Positions 28,678 to 38,726 of a stretch of DNA of 64,000 nt are shown here, one piece after another; the stretch's first letter is position 1, and every line of letters begins with the position of its first letter. The notes below the pieces were generated by a model. That model ran no database searches, was not told the DNA's origin, and saw only the letters and a list, made by a program, of their open reading frames with translations. The DNA is from Xanthobacter autotrophicus (GTDB lineage Bacteria; Pseudomonadota; Alphaproteobacteria; Rhizobiales; Xanthobacteraceae): contig NZ_JAIVFN010000001.1 of the NCBI RefSeq assembly GCF_030015065.1, forward strand, positions 88,931 to 152,930. The letters are read 5' to 3'. The position numbers and the translations under genes are program-made.

Positions 28678-29976
28678 TCAGGCCGAGATGCGCCGGCGCA
28701 TGGCGAAGCGCGAGACCTCGACCACCGCCGTCCCCGCCGTTCGCGCGACGATCTCGGCACGCGGGACGAGCCAGTTCTTCGCCGTGCCGGCCTGAACCGT
28801 GACCGGCCCGATCACGTGATCGAGGGTGTAGCTCTCGTCGGGGCCGTATTCGGACGGAGCGGCCTCGATCATCGAGTAATTGGCCAGTTCCACCCCGTCG
28901 AGGGCCACCGGCACGAACATGCGCGTCGCGGCCACGGCGGACATCCCCGACACCAGCCGCATCCGGCAGCCGAAATCGAACACGTCTCCCGGATTCCACA
29001 GCCCGGTGGAGACCGACTGGCGCAGGTACAGGCGCTCGCCGGCCGCCGTGAAGGTGATCGTCAGGATCGCCTTGCTGCCGATGGAGGGATCGAGGGGTGC
29101 GCCGTCATCGGTGCCGTAGGTGATGGCCACCGTCGGCGAGCCGGAACGGTTCAGCTCCCAGCTGGCCGGCACCGCGCCGGACGTGAGCGCCGCACCGATG
29201 CTGTTCGTGCCCCCGGACTGGGTGACGAACAGGGCGTTGGAGAGAAACGCGGTCGGCTGGACATCCGTGAGGTCGAGATGGCCGAAGCGCGGATAAGGCG
29301 GAATGATCTGCGACAGCAGATTGGCCAGCGATTTCCCCCAGTAATAGGCGCCCAGCCCCTGCGGATGGGTCAGGTCGTAGAAATAGTTCGGCTTCGGCGC
29401 GAGGGCCGAGGTCGAATTGGTCGGGTTGAGGATCATCTTCGAGGCGTCGTGAAGATAGACGCGCGGCATGGTGAGAGCGAACTCGGTCAGCCGCTGGTTC
29501 AGCTCGTTGAGGATGCCGATCTGCGTAACCGTGTAGTTCGCCGAGCCCGGCGGCAGCTCGATGACCACCTGCGCACCCGCATTCACGATGGCGCGCGCCA
29601 TGATCGCGATGTTGGCCGCAGCCGTTGCCGCGCAGGTGCCCGAGGTCGGGTAGAGCTGGCCCACATCGTTGGTTCCGGCGATCAGGATGACCGTGCCCGC
29701 CCCCGAATTGATGGTGGCCTGCAGGCGCGCCATGATCTGGTCCGTGCGCTCGCCGGACCAGCCGAAATTGCCGCCGCTGGAGGTGACGAAGCGCAGCCGG
29801 CTGCCGCTGAGCACGCTGGCCCAGGCCAGCTGCGAGCGCGTGCAGAGATTGCGCCTGTTGCTGTCGAGATGGAGCGACGCCGCAAGGCTGTCGCCCAGCG
29901 TCGCCACCAGATTGGGTGAACGCAGGCGCGTCCACGGGGCTGCTGCCAGCCCGCGCGCGATGCCGTCGATGCTCAT
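28678..29976 (-). CDS. SGNH/GDSL hydrolase, phage-like
   Basis: A 432-residue protein whose first ~270 residues are a GDSL/SGNH esterase domain: Ser30 in VATLGDSLA, Gly in SSGGNFGWSG, Asn103 in AGTNDVG and the Asp201/His204 pair in YDLTHPQG. The remaining ~160 residues are a beta-rich module (GERLYLRQSVSTGLWNPGD). There is no signal peptide. ATG 29976 overlaps the stop of the upstream small gene (ATGA). The arrangement resembles a phage tail-spike or host-polysaccharide esterase. Confidence 0.75.
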   Translation of the reverse strand: MSIDGIARGLAAAPWTRLRSPNLVATLGDSLAASLHLDSNRRNLCTRSQLAWASVLSGSRLRFVTSSGGNFGWSGERTDQIMARLQATINSGAGTVILIAGTNDVGQLYPTSGTCAATAAANIAIMARAIVNAGAQVVIELPPGSANYTVTQIGILNELNQRLTEFALTMPRVYLHDASKMILNPTNSTSALAPKPNYFYDLTHPQGLGAYYWGKSLANLLSQIIPPYPRFGHLDLTDVQPTAFLSNALFVTQSGGTNSIGAALTSGAVPASWELNRSGSPTVAITYGTDDGAPLDPSIGSKAILTITFTAAGERLYLRQSVSTGLWNPGDVFDFGCRMRLVSGMSAVAATRMFVPVALDGVELANYSMIEAAPSEYGPDESYTLDHVIGPVTVQAGTAKNWLVPRAEIVARTAGTAVVEVSRFAMRRRISA

Positions 29977-30305
29977 TGGCTGATCCGGTAGCTGATGGTG
30001 CCGGAGCCGAAGGACGCGCAGCGCAGCCGGTACTCGACGGCGTATTCGGGCTCCTCGAAGATTTCCGAGACCGGGCCGCCGAAGGTGGAGAGGGCCACGC
30101 CCGCGCCGGTGATGGGCAGCCAGGTGGTGCCAGCGTCGAAGCTCCGCTCGACCACCACGGTCCCGACGAAGGTGCCCCACAGCGAAACGTTGAAGCCGCG
30201 GCCGGGGATGGGGGTGAAGGTGGCGCTGTTGCCGGTGGCGGTGAAGCTGCCGGCAACCGCCGTCTGGCCCGAAGCGGTGCCCGGCGCCTGAAGGATATTC
30301 AACAT
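29973..30305 (-). CDS. Small beta-rich, phage-structural-like protein
   Basis: A 110-residue protein without signal peptide, rich in Gly/Thr/Ser and predicted beta structure (SFTATGNSATFTPIPGRG, then VVVERSFDAGTTWLPI). The style resembles small phage tail or fibre-associated proteins; I do not recognise a named family. ATG 30305 has the strongest ribosome site in the window (AAAGGAGGTAAG). It is coupled to the SGNH hydrolase gene downstream. Confidence 0.65.
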   Translation of the reverse strand: MLNILQAPGTASGQTAVAGSFTATGNSATFTPIPGRGFNVSLWGTFVGTVVVERSFDAGTTWLPITGAGVALSTFGGPVSEIFEEPEYAVEYRLRCASFGSGTISYRISQ

Positions 30306-30920
30306 CTTACCTCCTTTTGAAGCGTCCTGATGACGCCCGTTCCACACAACCGGTGCGGAACGATGGGAGGATCACACAACTATTAGGAGCGTTTGTAGAT
30401 TGGCACAACCATTGGCGCAACATCGCCCGCTCTCTTGCCTGCGGCGAAGCGTGCGACCCCAATGCCGACAAGCCTTTTGCAGGAGGAGGGAGATTGTTCA
30501 GCCCTCAGACACGGGGCAAAATGTATCCCCCTCGGCTGTCCAGCTTGTGGAAGCTGACGGCACCCGTGCCGGTCCTGAACATCTGAAGCAATTTTACTGG
30601 AGCGCGATCCGAGCAAATTGACCCAATTGGCTCGGTGCATCGCCGTCTAGGCTTGAGAAAGAGAACGCGGCGCAGCCTCCGTTGGAGCATTGCGAGAGCC
30701 TGCGGCCATGACCGAGAGCAGGATTCGCGTGGCATGATAAGCCCGCTGGGCGGAACGGCAGTTGGCATGGATTTCCTGCGTCCCCTCCCCGGAACCGGTC
30801 GGTCGCGGACCGGATGTCCCAGCCCTCCCTTGGGCTCAAAGCCACCGCAAGGGCGGGTTCTCCCGGACGACCGAAGCGCGACGTGACTGTCGCACTTCGG
30901 TTCAGGCCGGAAATGGGCCG
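30306..30920. other. Long intergenic region with a REP-like palindrome
   Basis: No convincing gene in 615 bases; the short open frames lack family features and ribosome sites. The segment 30602-30643 is a palindrome (gcgatccgagcaaattg / caattggctcgg) of the family at 10399 and 25787. Next to it, 30650-30670 contains gagaaagagaacgcg, the reverse complement of the box near 25753. The upstream part (30340-30420) must hold the promoter of the phage-like pair. Confidence 0.5.
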
Positions 30921-33098
30921 TCAGCTCTGGCTTGCGAGCTCAGCCTTCAGCTCCAGCCGGCGCTGGTGGAGCAGCGGCTCGGTGTAGCCGCTCGGCTGCA
31001 CGCGGCCCTTGAAGACGAGGTCGCAGGCGGCCTTGAAGGCGATGGAGGCATCGAAGTCCGGCGCCATGGGGCGGTAGAGCGGATCGCCCGCATTCTGCCG
31101 GTCCACCACCGCCGCCATGCGCTTCATGGTCTCCATCACCTGCGCCTCGGTGCACACGCCGTGGCGCAGCCAGTTGGCCATGTGCTGGGAGGAAATGCGC
31201 AGGGTCGCGCGGTCCTCCATCAGGCCGACATCGTGGATGTCCGGCACCTTGGAGCAGCCCACCCCCTGGTCGATCCAGCGCACCACATAACCGAGGATGC
31301 CCTGGGCGTTGTTGTCCAGCTCCTCCTGGATCGCCTCGGGCGTCCAGTTCGGCCGCACCGCCACCGGGATGGTGAGGAGGTCGTCCAGCTTCGCCTTGGG
31401 GCGGCTGCGCAGCGCCGCCTGCACCTGATGCACGTCAACCTTGTGATAGTGGGTGGCGTGCAGGGTGGCGGCGGTGGGAGACGGCACCCAGGCCGTGTTG
31501 GCGCCCGCCTTGGGATGGGCGATTTTCTGCTCCAGCATGGCGGCCATCATGTCCGGCATGGCCCACATGCCCTTGCCGATCTGGGCGTGGCCGGCGAGCC
31601 CGCATTCGAGGCCCGTATCCACGTTCCAGTTCTCGTAGGCGCCGATCCAGGCGGCCTGCTTCATGTCGCCCTTGCGGACCATGGGGCCGGCTTCCATGGA
31701 GGTGTGGATCTCGTCGCCGGTGCGGTCGAGGAAGCCGGTATTGATGAAGGCGACGCGGCTCGAAGCGGCGCGGATGCACTCCTTGAGGTTCACCGTGGTG
31801 CGGCGCTCCTCGTCCATGATGCCCATCTTGATGGTGTTGCGGGCGAGGCCGAGCAGGTCCTCCACGCGGTCGAAGATCTCCACCGCGAAGGCCACTTCCT
31901 CCGGCCCGTGCATCTTGGGCTTCACCACATACATGGAGCCGGTGCGGCTGTTGGCACGGCGACCGTTCGGGCCGATGTCGCGCAGGGCGATGAGCGCGGT
32001 GACGGCCGCATCCATGATGCCCTCGGGGATCTGCGAGCCGTCCTTCAGCAGGATGGCCGGATTGGTCATGAGGTGCCCGACGTTGCGCACCAGCATCAGC
32101 GAGCGGCCGGGCAGCACCAGCGTGCTGCCGTCCGGGGCGGTGTATTCGCGGTCGGGGTTGAGGGCGCGGGTGAAGGTGCGGCCGCCCTTGGCGATCTCCT
32201 CCTTGAGGTCCCCCGTCATCAGGCCGAGCCAGTTGCGGTAGACGACGACCTTGTCCTCCGCATCCACGGCGGCGACGGAATCCTCGCAATCCTGGATGGT
32301 GGTGAGCGCGGCTTCCAGCACGAGGTCGGAGATGCCGGCCTTGTCGTCCCTGCCGATGACGCTGGCGCGATCCACCACGATCTCGATGTGGAGGCCGTTC
32401 CTCTTCAGCAACACGGCGGAGGGCGCCGACGGCTCGCCGCGATAGCCGGCGAACTGGGCCGGATCCGCAAGGCCGGTCGCGCCGACGACGAGCGCGCCAT
32501 CCTTCACCGAGAGCGCCCCGGCACCCGACCACGAGCCGTCCTTCAGCGGGGCGCTCTCGTCGAGGAAGGCGCGGCCCCAGGCGATCACCTTGGCACCGCG
32601 GCCGGGATTGTAGCCCTTGCCCTTCTCGGCGCCGTTGCTTTCCGGAATGGCATCGGTGCCGTAGAGCGCGTCATAGAGCGAGCCCCAGCGCGCGTTCGCG
32701 GCATTGAGGGCGTAGCGCGCATTCATCACCGGCACCACCAGCTGCGGCCCGGCGACCTCGGCGATCTCGGGGTCCACGTTGGCCGTGGTCACGGCAAAGG
32801 CGGGGCCTTCGGGCACCAAATAGCCGATTTTGGCAAGGAAAGCCTTGTAGGCATCAATGTCGATCGGGGCGCCGTTGTCCCGATACCACTGATCGAGCGT
32901 CTTCTGCAGATCCTCGCGCTGCTCGAGGAGCGCGCGATTGCGCGGCGCCAGATCGTGGGCGATGGCGGACAGGCCGACCCAGAACGCCTCCCCCTCGATG
33001 CCGCTGCCGGGCAGAACCTCCGTCTCGATGAAATCGTGCAGAGCACGCGCGATGTACAGCCCGGCGCGTTCCACCCGGGCTTCGGTCCCACTTGCCAT
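30921..33098 (-). CDS. glcB: Malate synthase G
   Basis: Condenses glyoxylate with acetyl-CoA to malate. The 725-residue length fits isoform G. Diagnostic segments include [24 protein letters not shown] (~130-153), the [15 protein letters not shown] magnesium/catalytic region near residue 270, [19 protein letters not shown] and the C-terminal [15 protein letters not shown] 33098 is chosen; GTG two codons earlier is possible. No isocitrate lyase or glycolate oxidase gene is adjacent. Confidence 0.96.
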   Translation of the reverse strand: MASGTEARVERAGLYIARALHDFIETEVLPGSGIEGEAFWVGLSAIAHDLAPRNRALLEQREDLQKTLDQWYRDNGAPIDIDAYKAFLAKIGYLVPEGPAFAVTTANVDPEIAEVAGPQLVVPVMNARYALNAANARWGSLYDALYGTDAIPESNGAEKGKGYNPGRGAKVIAWGRAFLDESAPLKDGSWSGAGALSVKDGALVVGATGLADPAQFAGYRGEPSAPSAVLLKRNGLHIEIVVDRASVIGRDDKAGISDLVLEAALTTIQDCEDSVAAVDAEDKVVVYRNWLGLMTGDLKEEIAKGGRTFTRALNPDREYTAPDGSTLVLPGRSLMLVRNVGHLMTNPAILLKDGSQIPEGIMDAAVTALIALRDIGPNGRRANSRTGSMYVVKPKMHGPEEVAFAVEIFDRVEDLLGLARNTIKMGIMDEERRTTVNLKECIRAASSRVAFINTGFLDRTGDEIHTSMEAGPMVRKGDMKQAAWIGAYENWNVDTGLECGLAGHAQIGKGMWAMPDMMAAMLEQKIAHPKAGANTAWVPSPTAATLHATHYHKVDVHQVQAALRSRPKAKLDDLLTIPVAVRPNWTPEAIQEELDNNAQGILGYVVRWIDQGVGCSKVPDIHDVGLMEDRATLRISSQHMANWLRHGVCTEAQVMETMKRMAAVVDRQNAGDPLYRPMAPDFDASIAFKAACDLVFKGRVQPSGYTEPLLHQRRLELKAELASQS

Positions 33099-33262
33099 GT
33101 TCACCGTCTGTCACCTTTTTCCCAAGGCGAGACCGCATCCTGAGGAGATGCCGGTCGCGGCTGCGACGTCGGCGGCCTCGCCTTCACCAAATCGTTTCTA
33201 TTGTACCGTCCTGCTCCCACATCCCGGCGCGACCTCGGAGGGGCCGCATCGGCCGGATCGTC

Positions 33263-34408
33263 CTACTCGTATAGATAGCCGACTGGGCTACCGGACAGCC
33301 TGTCATTGCGCAGGCTCGACCGGGTGATGATCTGGCCCGCCAGCCCGTCGATCTCGTCGCGCTGGGTGGGCGTCCACATCTTGAGGTCCTCGATCCCCTT
33401 GAGGAGGCCGAGCCGCAGGATCTGCGTGTCCTCGCCGATCTCCGCCAGCGCAAGTGCGCCCCCGCCGGCGGTGACGGTATCGCCCGTGGCGAGCTCCAGG
33501 AGCTTGCCCGAGCCGTCCGAGAAGCCGGCGGTGCCGCGGATGATGCGATAGACCACCACCTCGCCTTTGGCGAGGCCCTGGACATCGGCCGCTGCGGTCG
33601 ATTTGGGCAAAAGAGCCTTGCCGCGCGGATCAGTAGCGATGATGTGCCCGGTCACCAGGTTGCCGCTCGGCGCCTCGATGCCGAGATCGCGCACATGGAC
33701 CGGCAGGGGCGAGGCCACCGGGCCCAGGGCGTCCGCGGGATAGGCGCGGAACAGGGCGTTGAGCGTCAGCGGATCCTGGAACCAGAAGCCGGCGCCGGTG
33801 GGGCGGTTGTGCAACGGGTGCTTCCAGGCGGTGCGGGGCGTCTCGTCCTCGCGGATATCCTCGGGGCCGACGACGGTCGGGTTGGGGAAGGTGGAGGGAT
33901 CGGTGATGAACGCCTCGATGAACTTGCCGGAATAGCCCATGCACAGGGGATCGGGCACCACCGTCTGCGGCGTCTTCAGGTTCTCCTCCATCGACAGGCC
34001 CGACCAGGTGTAGAACAGCTGGCGGTGCACGATGGCGCTCTGCAGCATCACTGCGCCGGGGCCGACATAATGGAGCATTCCATCATAGTCGAAGGTGAAC
34101 ATGCCGGAGGTGACGAGGACGAGCTGGAAGCCGCCCGGCGGAAGGTGGAGATGAAAATCCGTCGGCCCGGTGTCCTGCCGGTAGATCGGGAGGTTCGTCG
34201 CGACCTCCTGCAGCAGGAAAGCGTCATTGTTGGCGCGAAGACCTTCCAGCGCGCGATGATAGAGGGCCTGCGGACGGTAGATGGGATCGTAGCCGATGTC
34301 CCTGTGGCGATCGACGGCAACGAAGGCGCCGCGATTCATCGTGATGCGTTCACCATCCGGACGCGTGAGCCCCGGCCACTTGAAATCGACCATCGACTGC
34401 ATGCCCAT
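33263..34408 (-). CDS. Unrecognised cupin-like protein
   Basis: A 381-residue soluble protein I cannot assign to a family. Residues ~85-130 look like a cupin half-barrel (PTDFHLHLPPGGFQLVLV with histidines, then GPGAVMLQSAIVHRQL). Residues ~270-330 contain a second set of short strands (VVVYRIIRGTAGFSDG, ELATGDTVTAGGGALAL) that could be another cupin domain. No signal peptide. Start ATG 34408 is supported by GGGAGA five bases upstream. Downstream glcB is on the same strand after 164 bases; co-transcription is uncertain. Confidence 0.6.
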   Translation of the reverse strand: MGMQSMVDFKWPGLTRPDGERITMNRGAFVAVDRHRDIGYDPIYRPQALYHRALEGLRANNDAFLLQEVATNLPIYRQDTGPTDFHLHLPPGGFQLVLVTSGMFTFDYDGMLHYVGPGAVMLQSAIVHRQLFYTWSGLSMEENLKTPQTVVPDPLCMGYSGKFIEAFITDPSTFPNPTVVGPEDIREDETPRTAWKHPLHNRPTGAGFWFQDPLTLNALFRAYPADALGPVASPLPVHVRDLGIEAPSGNLVTGHIIATDPRGKALLPKSTAAADVQGLAKGEVVVYRIIRGTAGFSDGSGKLLELATGDTVTAGGGALALAEIGEDTQILRLGLLKGIEDLKMWTPTQRDEIDGLAGQIITRSSLRNDRLSGSPVGYLYE

Positions 34409-34903
34409 GGCTATCTCCCATGTAAGACGCCAAAATAAAATCAGATGGCGCAATAGCCATATTCAATCGGACTTGAGAGCCGTCAAATCAACATTGCAGT
34501 CAAGCCTGGCTTGCCGCCATTATCCTTCGTCTTTCGCTCTTTTCAGTTTGTGATTTGAGTAATAATTACGCTTATGATTACATTTCGACGGCCAAATGGT
34601 GAATTTGGAGGCACGACCCGGATCGAGCGGGTGCGCCGAACCCGCATGGAATGAAACGGACGCAGGCGCGAAGGGCGTGCCGCCGGACTTCCGGGCCACG
34701 AGCGACTTCGTCACCGAGCTTTCGTTGACGCAATCCCAGCCCGACGGATCTGGGCTCTCCAGGAGCCGGATTTTGGTTTAGTGATGATGGCTAACCCATG
34801 TGCGCTCCGTATGCACGGACGCGTCAGCAAACGAAAATGAGGCGTATCGCGGCCTAAAATCGAGTACATCGCGACACGACCAAGCTTCACGATCCACAAA
34901 GAA
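34409..34903. other. AT-richer intergenic region between divergent genes
   Basis: About 495 bases that are less GC-rich than the surroundings, especially 34530-34600. It must contain promoters for the cupin-like gene (minus) and dusA (plus). I see no RNA gene, riboswitch or repeat, and no open frame with a credible start. Composition suggests foreign or non-coding DNA but proves neither. Confidence 0.4.
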
Positions 34904-35896
34904 ATGACGGAATTTCAGGCCTTTAGATTTGCCGTGGCCCCTATGATGGATTGGACGGACCGCCATTGCCGGGCCTTCCACCGCACCCTTTCGCGCCATG
35001 CGCGGCTCTATACGGAGATGGTCACCGCCCCCGCCATCCTCCACGGCGATCGCGCGCGCCTGCTCGGCTTCTCGCCCGACGAGCACAAGGTGGCCGTGCA
35101 GCTGGGCGGAAGCGATCCGGCCGAGCTGGCGCAGGCGGCGCGGATCTGCGCGGATTTCGGCTATGACGAGATCAACCTCAATGTGGGTTGCCCGTCCGAC
35201 CGGGTGCAGGGTGGCAATTTCGGCGCCTGCCTCATGCGCGAGCCGGAACTGGTGGCCGATTGCGTCGCCGCCATGAAGGCCGTCGTCGCCATCCCCGTCA
35301 CCGTCAAGTGCCGCATCGGCGTGGACGACCAGGACCCCGAGGAAGCCCTCGACCGGCTCGCCGACGCCGTGGTGGCGGCGGGCACGGACGCGCTTATCGT
35401 CCATGCCCGCAAGGCTTGGCTGAAGGGCCTCTCGCCCCGCGAGAACCGGGACATCCCGCCCCTCGACTATGACCGCGTGCGGCGGCTGAAGGCCCGCTTG
35501 CCCCATGTGCCGATCGCGCTGAACGGCGGCATCGCCAGCCTCGCCCAGGGGATGGAGGAGGCACGCGGCCTCGACGGCATGATGCTGGGCCGCGCCGCCT
35601 ATCAGGACCCGGAGCTGCTCCTCGGCGTGGACCCGCTGCTGTTCGGCGCGCCCGCGCCCCATGTCGACAGCTTCGCCGCCGTGGAGGCGTTCGAGCCCTA
35701 TGTCGCGTACCACCTGGAAGCGGGCGGCCGGCTCTCCGACATCACCCGCCACATGCTGGGCCTGTTTACGGGCCGCAAGGGCGCCCGCATCTTCCGGCGC
35801 CACCTCTCCACCGAAGCCATCCGGCCCGGCGCCGGGCTCGACGTGCTGCGCGCGGCGGTGGACCAAGTGCGCCGGCGCCAGCCGGTCGCGGCCTGA
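34904..35896 (+). CDS. dusA: tRNA-dihydrouridine synthase A
   Basis: FMN enzyme reducing uridine 20/20a in tRNA D-loops. The 330-residue protein has VAPMMDWTDRHCRAFHR at the start, the catalytic cysteine in INLNVGCPSDRVQGG (~90-105), VKCRIGVDD, IVHARKAWLKGLSP and the FMN phosphate loop IALNGGI. These match DusA rather than DusB/C. C-terminal helical domain complete. Probably monocistronic. Confidence 0.95.
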   Translation: MTEFQAFRFAVAPMMDWTDRHCRAFHRTLSRHARLYTEMVTAPAILHGDRARLLGFSPDEHKVAVQLGGSDPAELAQAARICADFGYDEINLNVGCPSDRVQGGNFGACLMREPELVADCVAAMKAVVAIPVTVKCRIGVDDQDPEEALDRLADAVVAAGTDALIVHARKAWLKGLSPRENRDIPPLDYDRVRRLKARLPHVPIALNGGIASLAQGMEEARGLDGMMLGRAAYQDPELLLGVDPLLFGAPAPHVDSFAAVEAFEPYVAYHLEAGGRLSDITRHMLGLFTGRKGARIFRRHLSTEAIRPGAGLDVLRAAVDQVRRRQPVAA

Positions 35897-36049
35897 TCCC
35901 CTCCCTGCCTCCCGGATTGCCGGCGTGATCTGCACGCCATGCGCGGCTCCCGCGCCGGCGCATGCGGGCGCGGCGGTGGACAGGCGCGCCGATCGGCGTC
36001 ACTGCTGCGGCATCCCGCCTGTCGCGTCCCATCTGACGGACCTGCCCCC

Positions 36050-36886
36050 ATGCTCGCCTCCATCTCCACCCACGACATCGTCATGCTCGCAGGAGCGATG
36101 CTGGCGGGTGGCGTGCTCACGGGGCTCATCGCCGGCATGCTGGGCATCGGCGGCGGCGGCGTCATCGTTCCGGTGCTCTATGAGGTCTTCGGCGTGCTGG
36201 GAGTGGATGACGGCCTGCGCATGCAGCTGTGCGTCGGCACCTCGCTCGCCATCATCATCCCCACCGCCATCTCCTCCCACAACGCCCACATGAAGAAGGG
36301 CGCGGTGCTGCCCGGCGTGGTGCGCAGCTGGCGGGTGCCGGCCATCGCCGGCATCCTCACCGGCAGCGCCATCGCGGCGGTGGTGGCGGGCTGGGTGCTG
36401 CAGGCGGTGTTCGTTGTGGTCATCTCGCTGCTGGGCCTGAAAAGCCTGCTCGGCCGCAACGACATCCGCATCGCCGAGCACCTGCCCGGGCCCGGCGCCA
36501 TGCGCGCCTATGGCTTCGTCATCGGCCTGGCTTCGTCGCTGGTGGGGATTTCCGGGGGCGGCATCGCCACCAATATCCTGCTGCTCTACGGGGTGCCCAT
36601 CCATGCGGCGGTGGCCACCTCCGCCGGCATCGGCATCATCATCCCCATCCCGGGCGTCATCGGCTACGCCGTGGCCGGCTGGCCGCACCTGTCCCAGCTG
36701 CCGCCATTCTCGGTGGGCTATGTCTCGGTGATCGGATTTGTCTGCATCGCTCCGGTGGCGGCTCTGGTGGCGCCGTTCGGCGCCCGGCTCGCGCACCGGC
36801 TGGGGCGCCGGCAGCTGGAAATCGGCTTCGGCCTGTTCCTGCTGCTGGTAGCCTCGCGCTTCCTCGCCGCCATCGTCTGGGGCTGA
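36050..36886 (+). CDS. TauE/SafE family membrane permease
   Basis: A 278-residue inner-membrane protein with about eight helices. Two family repeats are visible: GLIAGMLGIGGGGVIVPVL at ~25-43 and IGLASSLVGISGGGIATNILL near 155, followed by ATSAGIGIIIPIPGVIGY. The family (PF01925) exports or takes up sulfite, sulfonates and other anions; substrate cannot be assigned from the sequence and no sulfur genes are adjacent. ATG 36050 is the likely start; the frame is open 37 codons upstream. Confidence 0.88.
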   Translation: MLASISTHDIVMLAGAMLAGGVLTGLIAGMLGIGGGGVIVPVLYEVFGVLGVDDGLRMQLCVGTSLAIIIPTAISSHNAHMKKGAVLPGVVRSWRVPAIAGILTGSAIAAVVAGWVLQAVFVVVISLLGLKSLLGRNDIRIAEHLPGPGAMRAYGFVIGLASSLVGISGGGIATNILLLYGVPIHAAVATSAGIGIIIPIPGVIGYAVAGWPHLSQLPPFSVGYVSVIGFVCIAPVAALVAPFGARLAHRLGRRQLEIGFGLFLLLVASRFLAAIVWG

Positions 36887-36899
36887 GCGGCGGCGGGCT

Positions 36900-37541
36900 T
36901 CACCAGCGGTGGGAGAAGCCGGCGGTGATGCTCTTGTTGAGCGTCGAACCGGTATCGGCGATGGAGGTCGTGACGGTGACGTCGCCGAGCACCTTCTGCT
37001 GCGCGCTGAGGCTGGGCAGCAGGGTGGGCGTCTCCTGCGTGGCCTTGGTGGCGAGGGAAAAGGTGGTGCCCGTCTCCACCAGCTTGAGGCTGACGGACTT
37101 GTCGGTCTCCCACGTCTCCGAACCGGACGCCACGCGATAGGTATCGGCCAGTGTCGCATCGAGCCCGCTCGACAGCGTGACGGTCCGCGACAGGGTGGTG
37201 GCCACCTTGCCGGTGGCGCCATTGGGATCGAGGGAGACGTTCACAGTCCCCTTCTGCCACAGCAGCCAGTCGGGCAGCTGGGACAGCGTGACCTTGGCAT
37301 AGGCGGTGCCACCGAGATCGCTGGCGCCGGACGCAACCGCCGGCGCAGCGCTGGCCGCCGCCTTGGACAGGTCCATGCCGAACACGGTGCCAATGTCCTC
37401 CACCGCGCTCCAATAGGTCATGGAGACGCTGCCGTCGGCATTCAGCGTCTTCTTGGTCTCGCTGCTGGAATCCGCGCGAGCGGGCACAGCGGCGACCAGA
37501 ACGACCGGCACAAGCAGCGCTGCGGTGGCGCGTGGCATCAT
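36900..37541 (-). CDS. Secreted protein of unknown function
   Basis: A 213-residue protein with a signal peptide (MMPRATAALLVPVVLVAAVPARA) and a mature part rich in Ser/Thr/Ala with predicted beta strands (GTVNVSLDPNGATGKVATTL, LVETGTTFSLATKATQETP). No cysteines or catalytic motif stand out. GGAG lies ten bases before ATG 37541. Convergent with the permease (13 bases apart). I do not recognise a family; an envelope or outer-membrane-associated role is plausible only. Confidence 0.7.
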   Translation of the reverse strand: MMPRATAALLVPVVLVAAVPARADSSSETKKTLNADGSVSMTYWSAVEDIGTVFGMDLSKAAASAAPAVASGASDLGGTAYAKVTLSQLPDWLLWQKGTVNVSLDPNGATGKVATTLSRTVTLSSGLDATLADTYRVASGSETWETDKSVSLKLVETGTTFSLATKATQETPTLLPSLSAQQKVLGDVTVTTSIADTGSTLNKSITAGFSHRW

Positions 37542-37755
37542 CGGCAAAAGACTCCATGGCCCGGCTGGAACGATGGCGCGGATCGGCAGCGCCAGATGGC
37601 GACTTCCATCATGGGTGCGGAAAAGTTAGGGCGAGATTGCTGCGGCGCGGCATTTTTCGAGCATGCGCGTGCCGCATGGCTTTTGCGCAACACCGGCGCG
37701 GCAGCGCCTTGCGGCGGTCTGCCGCCCGTCCTAATCCCCCGGCGGGAGGATCAAG

Positions 37756-38655
37756 ATGACACAACAGCCGGACCCTGCGATCGCCACCGCTGCAACGCTG
37801 GAGCTGCTCGCCCGCATCGCCGATGCGCTGGAGCGCCTCGCCCCGCCCGCCGTGCCGACGCCGGATTTCGAGGCCGCCGACGCCTTCGTCTGGCACAACG
37901 AGCCGCCGCGGTTCGAGCCGGTGCCGCGCGTGAACCGGGTGGAGATGGACCTGCTCCAGGGCATCGACCGGGTGCGCGACCAATTGGTGGAGAACACGGC
38001 GCGGTTCGCCCGCGGCCTGCCGGCCAACAACGCCCTGTTGTGGGGCGCGCGCGGCATGGGCAAGAGCTCCCTCGTCAAGGCGGCCCATGCGCGGATCAAC
38101 CGCGACCTCGCCGCGCAGGCCCCGGCGCGCCTCAAGCTGGTGGAGATCCACCGCGAGGACATCGAGGCGCTGCCCGCCCTCATGGGCCTCGTGCGGGCTT
38201 CCGCGCACCGCTTCATCGTGTTCTGCGACGACCTCTCCTTCGATGCCGACGACACCTCCTACAAGTCGCTCAAGGCGGTGCTGGAAGGCGGCATCGAGGG
38301 GCGGCCGGACAATGTGATCTTCTACGCCACCTCCAACCGCCGCCACCTGCTGCCCCGCGACATGATGGAGAACGAGCGCTCCACCGCCATCAATCCCGGC
38401 GAGGCGGTGGAGGAGAAAGTCTCCCTCTCCGACCGGTTCGGCCTCTGGCTCGGCTTCCACAAATGCAGCCAGGACGAATACCTTGCCATGGTGGAAGGCT
38501 ATGTGGCCCATCACGGCCTTGGCGTGGGGCAAGAGGAATGGCGCCCGCAGGCGCTGGAATGGGCGACCACCCGCGGCGCCCGCTCGGGCCGCACCGCGTT
38601 CCAGTTCGTGCAGGATCTGGCGGGCCGGCTCGGGGTGCCGCTCAAGGCGGACTGA
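37756..38655 (+). CDS. DUF815 family ATP-binding protein
   Basis: A 299-residue P-loop ATPase. Walker A is GARGMGKSS (97-105), Walker B is RFIVFCDDLSF, and sensor-1-like IFYATSNRRHLLPRD follows, as in the DUF815/AAA-like family. A short N-terminal helical region precedes the ATPase core. Cellular role unknown; the family is widespread in proteobacteria. GGGAGGATCAAG upstream supports ATG 37756. Confidence 0.88.
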   Translation: MTQQPDPAIATAATLELLARIADALERLAPPAVPTPDFEAADAFVWHNEPPRFEPVPRVNRVEMDLLQGIDRVRDQLVENTARFARGLPANNALLWGARGMGKSSLVKAAHARINRDLAAQAPARLKLVEIHREDIEALPALMGLVRASAHRFIVFCDDLSFDADDTSYKSLKAVLEGGIEGRPDNVIFYATSNRRHLLPRDMMENERSTAINPGEAVEEKVSLSDRFGLWLGFHKCSQDEYLAMVEGYVAHHGLGVGQEEWRPQALEWATTRGARSGRTAFQFVQDLAGRLGVPLKAD

Positions 38656-38673
38656 CCGGCGCGCCCTCACCAA

Positions 38674-38699
38674 AAAGGCCGCCCCGAAGGCGGCCTTTC
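38674..38699. terminator. Terminator between convergent DUF815 and SPOR genes
   Basis: aaaggccgcc and ggcggccttt (last arm ends 38697) form a strong stem, with A-rich sequence on the left and T-rich on the right, so it can work on both strands. It lies between stops at 38655 and 38727. Confidence 0.85.
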
Positions 38700-38726
38700 T
38701 CACTCGGATCTGGCGCCGAGTCGTCG

